A stretch of 5,237 bases of DNA. Source: Gammaproteobacteria bacterium (lineage in GTDB: Bacteria > Pseudomonadota > Gammaproteobacteria > GCF-002020875). Below are positions 1 through 5,118 of the stretch, in pieces (the first letter of the stretch is position 1; every line of letters begins with the position of its first letter). The stretch is taken from NCBI GenBank assembly GCA_018671205.1, contig JABHIC010000296.1, positions 1 to 5,237 on the forward strand, read 5' to 3'. Below the pieces are notes generated by a model, which did no database searches, was not told the DNA's origin, and worked only from the letters and a program-made list of their open reading frames with translations. The position numbers and the translations under genes were made by a program.

Positions 1-1
1 C

Positions 2-103
2 TTTCTTACCAAGCCGATCGAGGTAGAAAAACTCTACCAGGCCTTGAGCTGCTGGGGAGCCAAGCAGGTAAAATCATCCGTAAAGAGAGTACCCCCTCTG
101 TAG
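2..103 (+). CDS. C-terminal end of a response-regulator receiver domain protein (partial, 5' end outside window)
   Basis: The frame opens at the left edge and runs 33 codons to TAG at 101-103. The visible residues begin FLTKPIEVEKLYQAL. This is the hallmark end of a CheY-like receiver domain: the conserved Lys in the T-K-P motif contacts the phosphoryl group on the receiver aspartate, and the amphipathic helix alpha5 follows. The protein is therefore either a single-domain or C-terminal-receiver response regulator, or a hybrid histidine kinase with a terminal receiver; the missing N-terminal part decides which. The tail after the helix (AKQVKSSVKRVPPL) is short and basic and I recognise no further domain. 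Its stop is 82 bp before dusB, so the two need not be one transcription unit. A second frame (1-162) is also open here and is noted under findings as a possible frameshift. Confidence 0.72.
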   Translation, partial: FLTKPIEVEKLYQALSCWGAKQVKSSVKRVPPL

Positions 104-185
104 CTGCCCTTAAAAAGATCGACGCTGGCCTCCATTCAGCGTATGATTTGCCACCTTTTTAAGCAGAACATGCGATGGACTCCCC

Positions 186-1175
186 ATGCAGATTGGCCCC
201 TACATACTCAGCAATAATCTGATTCTAGCCCCGATGGCAGGGGTTACTGACCGCCCGTTTCGCCAGCTCTGCCGAAATCTGGGTGCCGGAATGGCGGTCT
301 CAGAGATGGTCTCCTCCAACTCTCTATTGTGGGGTAGTGAGAAGACCAAGCGACGCGCTGACCACCGCGGGGAGGATGATCCTCGTTCTGTACAGATCAT
401 GGGTGCAGACCCCAAGCTGATGGCTGAGGCGGCAAGATACAATGCCGATCATGGTGCTCAGATTATCGATATCAATATGGGGTGCCCCGCCAAGAAGGTC
501 TGTAATGTGGCTGCCGGGTCGGCACTGATGCGAAATGAGAAGCTGGTGGGTGATATTCTCGAGGCGGTAGTTGGTTCAGTTGAGGTCCCGGTGACCCTGA
601 AGATTCGCACCGGCTGGGATCACGAAAGTCGCAATGCTCTATCTATTGCACGGATTGCCGAAGAGAGTGGTATCCAGGCGCTAGCGGTTCATGGACGCAC
701 CCGTGCCGATGGCTATCGGGGAGAGGCGGAGTATGAGACCATCACCACAATCAAACAGTCTATTCAGATCCCGGTGATTGCCAATGGGGATATTACCTCA
801 CCACAGAAGGCGGCTGAGGTACTGGAGCAGACCGGTGCCGATGCACTGATGATCGGTCGAGCCGCACAGGGTCGGCCCTGGATCTTCCGCTCTATCCTCC
901 ACTATCTTCAGCAGGGTGATCTGCTTCCAGAGCCCGATAGCATTGAGATCCGTGATCTTTTGATTGACCACCTCAACAACCTCTACGACTTCTATGGGGA
1001 ATATACCGGCGTGCGTGTTGCCCGTAAACATATCTCTTGGTATAGCAAGGGGCAGTGCCACGGTGCTGCTTTCCGCCAGCGGGTCAACCGGGTCGACTCA
1101 ACCCGGGAACAGCTACGTATGACCCATGATTTTTTTAATGAGATTATCCGAAAGGAAGAGGATAAAGCCGCATGA
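186..1175 (+). CDS. dusB: tRNA-dihydrouridine synthase B
   Basis: This cytoplasmic FMN-dependent enzyme reduces uridine in the tRNA D-loop to dihydrouridine with NAD(P)H; the DusB class modifies U17 in E. coli. The 329-aa product matches the usual length (E. coli 321) and is collinear with it from the first residue, which supports the ATG at 186. Visible motifs are APMAGVTDRPFR (15-26, start of the TIM barrel and FMN site), DINMGCPAKKV (95-105, with Cys100 the expected catalytic acid), LKIRTGW (138-144, FMN-binding Lys139), VHGRTR (168-173), ANGDI (199-203) and GRAAQGRPW (224-232, FMN phosphate binding). The C-terminal helical tRNA-binding domain holds RKHISWY (280-286). No convincing Shine-Dalgarno precedes the ATG; the bases before it are CTCCCC. 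The stop overlaps the fis start by ATGA, which suggests translational coupling. All key residues are present and nothing looks broken. Confidence 0.97.
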   Translation: MQIGPYILSNNLILAPMAGVTDRPFRQLCRNLGAGMAVSEMVSSNSLLWGSEKTKRRADHRGEDDPRSVQIMGADPKLMAEAARYNADHGAQIIDINMGCPAKKVCNVAAGSALMRNEKLVGDILEAVVGSVEVPVTLKIRTGWDHESRNALSIARIAEESGIQALAVHGRTRADGYRGEAEYETITTIKQSIQIPVIANGDITSPQKAAEVLEQTGADALMIGRAAQGRPWIFRSILHYLQQGDLLPEPDSIEIRDLLIDHLNNLYDFYGEYTGVRVARKHISWYSKGQCHGAAFRQRVNRVDSTREQLRMTHDFFNEIIRKEEDKAA

Positions 1176-1444
1176 GCAGCACCCAAGACAAACGTTGTAA
1201 CTCACTGAGAGATTGTGTTTACAGTAATCTGGCAGATTTTTTCGACCAGTTGGAGCAGGCGAAGACCTACGATCTCTACCAGCGCATTCTCCATGAGGTG
1301 GAGCTGCCCCTGCTTGAGCTCTCTCTGGAGCGTTGTGGAGGAAATCAGTCCCGTACCGCAGTAATGCTGGGGATTAACCGCAACACATTGAAGAAAAAGA
1401 TGGACCATTACCAGATTCGGTTTCCCAACCAGAAAAACCCCTAA
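1172..1444 (+). CDS. fis: DNA-binding protein Fis
   Basis: This is a small homodimeric nucleoid-associated protein. In Enterobacteria it bends DNA, activates rRNA and tRNA promoters and stimulates site-specific inversion; which of these apply here is not known. The product is 90 aa (E. coli Fis is 98). A core of N-terminal helices contains DLYQRILHEVELPLLE (34-49), closely matching the E. coli dimerisation helices. The C-terminal helix-turn-helix is GNQSRTAVMLGINRNTLKKK (57-76), the signature of Fis and of the NtrC C-terminal domain. The first ~15 residues diverge, as usual for this flexible region. A good Shine-Dalgarno (AGGAAGAG, 1153-1160) sits 11 nt upstream inside dusB, and the start overlaps the dusB stop as ATGA. 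The dusB-fis pairing is the classical gammaproteobacterial arrangement. The tail after the HTH (QIRFPNQKNP) is slightly longer than in E. coli. Confidence 0.95.
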   Translation: MSSTQDKRCNSLRDCVYSNLADFFDQLEQAKTYDLYQRILHEVELPLLELSLERCGGNQSRTAVMLGINRNTLKKKMDHYQIRFPNQKNP

Positions 1445-1466
1445 CCATATTTCAAGGATTTAACGG

Positions 1467-3023
1467 ATGAAAATTAAACGCGCACTGATCAGTGTCTCGG
1501 ATAAAAGCGGCATTGTTGATTTTGCCGAGCAGCTGGCTCAGCAGGGAGTGGATATCCTCTCGACCGGTGGGACAGCAAAACTTCTGACTGAGAATGGTAT
1601 CACCGTGACTGAGGTCTCGGACTACACCGGTTTCCCTGAGATGATGGATGGTCGGGTAAAGACCCTACACCCTAAAGTGCATGGAGGTCTGCTGGGGCGA
1701 CGTGGGACCGATGATGCGGTGATGGCGGCACATGATATTCTCCCCATCGATCTGGTTGTGGTCAACCTCTACCCTTTTGAGAAGACTGTTGCCAACCCGG
1801 ATTGTGACCTGCCCACTGCCATTGAGAATATCGACATTGGGGGCCCCACGATGTTGCGTGCGGCTGCCAAAAATCATAATGCCGTCACCGTTGTTGTGGA
1901 TGCCGCTGACTACTCCAGAGTACTCAATGAGATGAAAGAAAATGGAGGAGCTGTACATGAGGCCACCCGTTTTGCTCTGGCGGTTAAGACCTTTGAACAC
2001 ACCGCTCACTATGATGGAGCAATCGCCAACTACCTCGGTTTCTTTAATGCCGAGGGCGAAAAGTCGGAATTCCCTCACACCTTTAATAGCCAGTACATCA
2101 AGGCACAAGAGATGCGCTATGGGGAGAATCCCCACCAGATGGCTGCATTCTACGTGGAGGGTGATGCCACTGAGGGCTCCGTCTCTTCCGCCAGGCAGAT
2201 TCAGGGCAAGGCACTCTCCTACAATAATATTGGTGATACCGATGCCGCCCTGGAGTGCGTAAAACAGTTTGATGAGAGTCCCGCCTGTGTCATCGTCAAA
2301 CATGCCAACCCCTGTGGGGTCGCTTATGGTGAAAATCTGCTGGACTCTTATAATCGTGCCTATGCAACCGATCCTGAATCCGCTTTTGGGGGCATTATTG
2401 CCTTCAATCAACCGCTAGATGGTGAGACCGCTCGTGCCATTGTTGAGCGACAGTTTGTTGAGGTAATTATTGCCCCCGCAGTCTCTGATGAGGCGGCTGC
2501 AGTGGTGAGTGAGAAGAAAAATATTCGGCTTCTGGTCTCCGGCTCCTGGGCAGAAGAGCAACCACGACTGGACATGAAACGGGTCAATGGAGGGCTGCTG
2601 GTACAGGATGCCGATCTGCTACTCAGCCACGAGATTCGTGTAGCGACCCAGCGTGCCCCCAGCGAACAAGAGATGAGTGATCTCCTCTTTAGCTGGAAGG
2701 TAGCCAAGTTTGTGAAATCCAATGCGATTGTCTATGCCAACCAACAGATGACCATCGGTGTTGGTGCAGGCCAGATGAGCCGTATCAACTCTGCTCGTAT
2801 CGCCGGAATCAAGGCGGGTCACGCCGGACTGAAGGTACCCGGTTCGGTGATGGCCTCTGATGCTTTTTTCCCTTTCCGTGATGGGCTCGATGCTGCTCAT
2901 GAGGCGGGGATTACCGCTGTCATCCAGCCCGGTGGGTCGATGCGTGATGAGGAGGTGATTGCGGCAGCGGACGAGCATGGTATGGCGATGGTCTTTACCG
3001 GAATGCGCCATTTTCGCCACTAG
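1467..3023 (+). CDS. purH: Bifunctional AICAR formyltransferase / IMP cyclohydrolase
   Basis: PurH performs the last two steps of de novo IMP synthesis in the cytoplasm: it formylates AICAR with 10-formyl-tetrahydrofolate, then closes the ring to IMP. The 518 residues are near the family norm of 520-530. The N-terminal MGS-like cyclohydrolase domain (about 1-195) shows LISVSDKSGIVDFA, STGGTAKLL and DGRVKTLHPKVHGG (61-74). The C-terminal transformylase domain shows MRYGENPHQ (216-224), VKHANPCG (277-284, with the catalytic Lys278-His279 pair), ESAFGGI (304-310), KSNAIVYA (417-424) and ends GMRHFRH as in E. coli. AAGGA at 1454-1458 is a good ribosome binding site 8 nt before the ATG. The 22-bp gap after fis suggests one operon. 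The TAG stop lies within the CTAG that flanks a small inserted element, so the protein end is intact. purD, a frequent neighbour, does not follow. Confidence 0.98.
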   Translation: MKIKRALISVSDKSGIVDFAEQLAQQGVDILSTGGTAKLLTENGITVTEVSDYTGFPEMMDGRVKTLHPKVHGGLLGRRGTDDAVMAAHDILPIDLVVVNLYPFEKTVANPDCDLPTAIENIDIGGPTMLRAAAKNHNAVTVVVDAADYSRVLNEMKENGGAVHEATRFALAVKTFEHTAHYDGAIANYLGFFNAEGEKSEFPHTFNSQYIKAQEMRYGENPHQMAAFYVEGDATEGSVSSARQIQGKALSYNNIGDTDAALECVKQFDESPACVIVKHANPCGVAYGENLLDSYNRAYATDPESAFGGIIAFNQPLDGETARAIVERQFVEVIIAPAVSDEAAAVVSEKKNIRLLVSGSWAEEQPRLDMKRVNGGLLVQDADLLLSHEIRVATQRAPSEQEMSDLLFSWKVAKFVKSNAIVYANQQMTIGVGAGQMSRINSARIAGIKAGHAGLKVPGSVMASDAFFPFRDGLDAAHEAGITAVIQPGGSMRDEEVIAAADEHGMAMVFTGMRHFRH

Positions 3024-3186
3024 GTGGCTGTCCGAGAATAGAAGCCGTAGCGAAAATCACAGAAAGATTATAAGGTGAGTTTATTGATTGAGGCGAATAG
3101 TGTCGCTATTTAACGAGATCGATAAGCTCAGATTATGATCTTTATGGGATTTGCAGTAGGTTCTCTATTTTCGGACAGCCACCTAG
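3020..3186. mobile_element. MITE-like palindromic insertion with CTAG target duplication
   Basis: The 159-bp core (3024-3182) is flanked by identical CTAG tetramers (3020-3023 and 3183-3186). It begins with GTGGCTGTCCGAGAATAG (3024-3041) and ends with the inverted copy (3165-3182), matching at 17 of 18 positions. Inside, further complementary arms occur at 3063-3079/3127-3143 (14 of 17), 3079-3087/3119-3127 and 3096-3100/3106-3110. All are centred on 3103, so the whole element is an imperfect palindrome that can form one long hairpin. No open reading frame of useful size lies inside. A 4-bp YTAR-type duplication is known for IS5-group elements, and a TA duplication (also compatible) for IS630/Tc1 types, so a MITE mobilised by such a transposase is my inference. 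The parent transposase is not in the window. As RNA it would place a long stem directly after purH. Confidence 0.8.
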
Positions 3187-3256
3187 ACCTTGTTTTGACA
3201 GGAGGTAGTCATTAACTCTCATTTTCACAATGACAGCAAAGCCTCTACTTTAGTGA

Positions 3257-3285
3257 TTGACAATGTTCTTGAATATTGATACAAT
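3257..3285 (+). promoter_or_regulatory. Near-consensus sigma70 promoter for the small secreted protein gene
   Basis: TTGACA (3257-3262) is a perfect -35 box, followed by exactly 17 bp and TACAAT (3280-3285), a -10 box with one mismatch. Transcription would start near 3291-3293 and give a leader of about 50 nt. The gene's ribosome binding site (GAGG, 3329-3332) is 8 nt before the ATG at 3341. The strength of the match suggests high constitutive expression. I see no clear operator repeat in it. Because the -35 box coincides with the first codons of the longer open frame that begins at 3257, the promoter also argues against that upstream start. Confidence 0.8.
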
Positions 3286-3340
3286 CACCCACGTCTTAAC
3301 AGATTTATTTGTATCTATTTATTTTATTGAGGATTTGATC

Positions 3341-3670
3341 ATGAAAAAGATTATCGCTGCTATTGCACTTGTTGCTGTTGCATCTAGTGCTTCTGCTTTC
3401 TTTGGTGGAGACGACAACCAGTCTGGTTATGGAACTGGTAGCGCCGATGGTGCTTTCGATGGTCGTGGACGTGGTGCTGGTAAAGGCAGAGCCGATGCTG
3501 AAGGTAACTTCAGTATGACTGTAAATGCCTCCGGCAAAGGCTCTTCTAACATGGAAGCCGACATGGACGCTGCTGAGAATGCCCGTTTTGACGGTAAGAG
3601 TGACCTGCGCACTGAGACTAGCCCAGCATATGCCCCATATTATGGCGCTCCAGTCGCACCTGCCCAGTAA
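3341..3670 (+). CDS. Small exported Gly/Ala-rich protein, sulfur-globule-protein-like (tentative)
   Basis: The 109-aa product starts with a textbook Sec signal peptide: MKK, a hydrophobic core and ASA before a likely cleavage after residue 19. The mature part is about 90 residues, free of cysteine, with roughly 16 glycines and many alanines. It starts FFGGDD, has a Gly-Arg/Lys segment (DGRGRGAGKG, about 41-50), a middle part with FSMTVNASGKG and acidic-Ala residues, and ends AYAPYYGAPVAPAQ, rich in Tyr, Pro and Ala. A secreted, Gly-rich low-complexity chain with an aromatic start and a PYYGAP-type tail resembles small sulfur-globule envelope proteins of sulfur-oxidising bacteria; that assignment is inference from composition, not from a catalytic motif. 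ATG 3341 is chosen over an earlier in-frame TTG (3257) because of the signal peptide, the GAGG ribosome binding site at 3329-3332 and the promoter lying upstream. The gene is monocistronic, with its own promoter and terminator. Other possibilities are a generic periplasmic or cell-surface structural protein. Confidence 0.85.
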   Translation: MKKIIAAIALVAVASSASAFFGGDDNQSGYGTGSADGAFDGRGRGAGKGRADAEGNFSMTVNASGKGSSNMEADMDAAENARFDGKSDLRTETSPAYAPYYGAPVAPAQ

Positions 3671-3691
3671 GAGAAGGTTCTCCCTACTCAT

Positions 3692-3723
3692 AAACCCGCA
3701 CATAAATTGTGCGGGTTTTTTTT
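3692..3723 (+). terminator. Intrinsic terminator after the small secreted protein gene
   Basis: A perfect 11-bp stem, AAACCCGCACA (3692-3702) paired with TGTGCGGGTTT (3708-3718), closes a 5-nt loop (TAAAT). A run of eight T (3716-3723) follows. It begins 22 nt after the stop codon. The T run is only strong in the + direction. Confidence 0.93.
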
Positions 3724-3765
3724 GGCTTCCTTCTTGGTGTTGACAATGCCATGAACCGGGGACGT

Positions 3766-3798
3766 AAAAAACCCCAGCAGTCAAAATGACCGGTGGGG
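3766..3798 (-). terminator. Intrinsic terminator on the minus strand, facing the preceding one
   Basis: Read on the minus strand, CCCCACCGGTCA (3798-3787) pairs with TGACTGCTGGGG (3783-3772) at 10 of 12 positions around a 3-nt loop. Six T (3771-3766) follow at once. It is the first good intrinsic terminator downstream of the minus-strand lipoprotein gene, although 216 bp separate it from that stop codon, so the transcript would carry a long 3' untranslated region. With the + strand terminator at 3692-3723 it insulates the two convergent units. Confidence 0.75.
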
Positions 3799-4014
3799 CA
3801 TGGAGTTAGGTTGTTGAGTGGCTAGAGTGCTACTACTCTTGGTACCCCATATAAGATGGGATAATTTTCTCAGTAGTTTGACGAACGGGTTGTTTAACAA
3901 TGAAGAGAGTAATTATGAAATACCATAATTACCCTCTCTCAAATAACTATCAGTGCATTTTATCCGCTATAGATAATCAGCCACGTCGATCAATATCGTT
4001 AAAAAAACAGTCGA
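3799..4014 (-). other. Gene-free 3' region of the lipoprotein transcript
   Basis: I find no supported gene in this AT-rich stretch. It carries one clear hairpin: 3904-3917 pairs with 3924-3937 (13 of 14 positions, including a perfect 9-bp GTAATTATG/CATAATTAC core) around a 6-nt loop. No T run follows on either strand, so it is not a standard intrinsic terminator. A weaker 5-bp hairpin (CCCAT/ATGGG) lies at 3846-3860. A 41-codon + strand frame at 3900-4025 has no ribosome binding site and runs into the lipoprotein gene, so I do not call it. Confidence 0.5.
3904..3937. repeat. Inverted repeat / hairpin in the lipoprotein 3' region
   Basis: The arms GTAATTATG (3909-3917) and CATAATTAC (3924-3932) are perfectly complementary. 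After one mismatch, four more pairs extend the stem to 3904 and 3937. The loop is AAATAC. It sits 78 bp past the lipoprotein stop and before the minus-strand terminator. It may stabilise the mRNA 3' end or mark RNA processing, but it lacks the T tract needed for intrinsic termination. Confidence 0.6.
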
Positions 4015-5118
4015 TTAATAACTGATTCCTAACGCCTTGACAGTATCGATATTTATTATATCAAGAGTCGATGGGTCTAACGATATACCGTTATGTTCCT
4101 GATAACTGCGCGAGGCATTGAACAGATCATCGTCCATTACACCATCTATCATTCCAGGATTTTGACCAGCCGCCTTGAGAGCCATCTCAATCTCTTTAAT
4201 ACGGTCTGGAGTAGCGTTTACAGAACATAAAATTTGACGCCACTCACAACGACCCTCATGTTCAAGCTCTTTTATCTCAACATCCTGATATTCAGCAGAA
4301 ACCTCTACAACTTTCTCAGTCTCTGGCTTAACAAGCTTACGCACTTCAATCACTTTATATTCTGCAGGAACTTGTCTAACTACCCGTGTTGTTTCAGCTG
4401 TCTTAACAACTTTACTCCTAACGTTCTTATATGCAGCTGGAACATGAACCTTGCGAGTGGTCGCCTCTTTTACCATACGCTTGCTCTCTTTATCCTCATA
4501 AACTGCAGGGATTTCAATCAAGCACATTACATCACCGGTAGCATGATCAACCTTTTGGATATTGGTCTCTGTACCTACTTTCCATTCTGACCTAGATGGA
4601 GAAACCAGTACTTTATGAGTTTCAGTAATATATACAGCAGGGACTTCTTCAACTCGGTCATATGCAGGCTTTTCTAGAATTTCTTCATCAACCCATTCAT
4701 ATGTAGCGGGAACAACCTCAAGCTCATCATGCGCCTCTTTGACTAGAACGCTCTCTTCTACTGTTTCATACTCAGCTGGAACAACTTCAAGTTTGGTAGT
4801 CGCCGATTCCTTCAACTTACTGATTGTCTTGATATTGTAAATAGGATCATGTGAAATCTTTGCATAACAAACCCCTGGAACTGCCTGAGGCAGTGGGGGA
4901 CACATAATTGTGGCAGCTTCTCTAACGGGCTCTTGAGTTATCTCTTTGTAACTGATGACCTTCCAGTTACTTTGATCAGCCACTCCTGGAACCTCTGCGG
5001 TGGTGGTTGATGCAAGGTTCTCAGTAATTTGCTCCCACTTCTTTTCAGTCATTTGACATGCTGTGAGCAGCGTTACTGATGAAAGTGCCAGAATCGGTTT
5101 TACAATATTTTTATTCAT
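4015..5118 (-). CDS. Predicted lipoprotein with VPAxY repeat stalk and C-terminal peptidoglycan-binding-like domain
   Basis: Starting at the ATG at 5118, the product has 367 residues. Residues 1-20 form a lipoprotein signal peptide with lipobox L-T-A-C, so Cys21 is probably lipidated and exposed in the periplasm. After a linker with two cysteines (C73, C84), a repeat array spans about 110-290. The core V-P-A-x-Y recurs at 114, 137, 160, 204, 227, 251 and, degenerate as S-A-E-Y, at 274; most spacings are 23-24 residues. The 44-residue gap holds an insert with SEWKVG and Cys199. Alternating hydrophobic/charged residues suggest a beta-rich stalk. Residues 303-365 resemble a PG_binding_1 domain: helix IKEIEMALKAAG, then NPGMIDGVMDDDLFNASRSYQ and a terminal TVKALGI. 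I infer a membrane-to-wall tethering role, with no enzymatic motif seen. A start at 5142 would add eight residues encoded by the adjacent transposase end and spoil the signal peptide, so 5118 is preferred, although its AGG lies too close to be an ideal ribosome binding site. Base composition is more AT-rich than in purH. Confidence 0.85.
   Translation of the reverse strand: MNKNIVKPILALSSVTLLTACQMTEKKWEQITENLASTTTAEVPGVADQSNWKVISYKEITQEPVREAATIMCPPLPQAVPGVCYAKISHDPIYNIKTISKLKESATTKLEVVPAEYETVEESVLVKEAHDELEVVPATYEWVDEEILEKPAYDRVEEVPAVYITETHKVLVSPSRSEWKVGTETNIQKVDHATGDVMCLIEIPAVYEDKESKRMVKEATTRKVHVPAAYKNVRSKVVKTAETTRVVRQVPAEYKVIEVRKLVKPETEKVVEVSAEYQDVEIKELEHEGRCEWRQILCSVNATPDRIKEIEMALKAAGQNPGMIDGVMDDDLFNASRSYQEHNGISLDPSTLDIINIDTVKALGISY

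Noticed and set aside
122..142. Inverted repeat ACGCTG / CAGCGT after the receiver gene
   Set aside because: The stem is only 6 bp with a 9-nt loop, and the five T (156-160) begin 14 bases after it, so it is not a credible intrinsic terminator.
119..147. Possible dusB promoter (TCGACG, 17 bp, TATGAT)
   Set aside because: The -10 box is good but the -35 box matches only four of six positions; a match of this quality is expected by chance, so I leave it as a note.
1665..2411. 248-codon open frame on the minus strand inside purH
   Set aside because: It is antisense to a clear purH with all family motifs, and its translation shows no recognisable domain.
3257..3340. N-terminal extension of the small secreted protein to the TTG at 3257
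   Set aside because: The TTG is the first codon of the -35 box, and the extension would bury the signal peptide; ATG 3341 has its own GAGG site.
3305..3784. 159-codon minus-strand frame opposite the small secreted protein gene
   Set aside because: It spans the terminator and the strong + strand gene, and no motif is visible in its translation.
3900..4025. 41-codon + strand frame next to the AT-rich hairpin
   Set aside because: It has no ribosome binding site, runs through a hairpin and into the 3' end of the convergent gene, and shows no domain or signal peptide.
4234..4590. 118-codon + strand frame inside the lipoprotein gene
   Set aside because: It is a mirror of the repeat-containing gene on the minus strand; the translation is low-quality and has no ribosome binding site.
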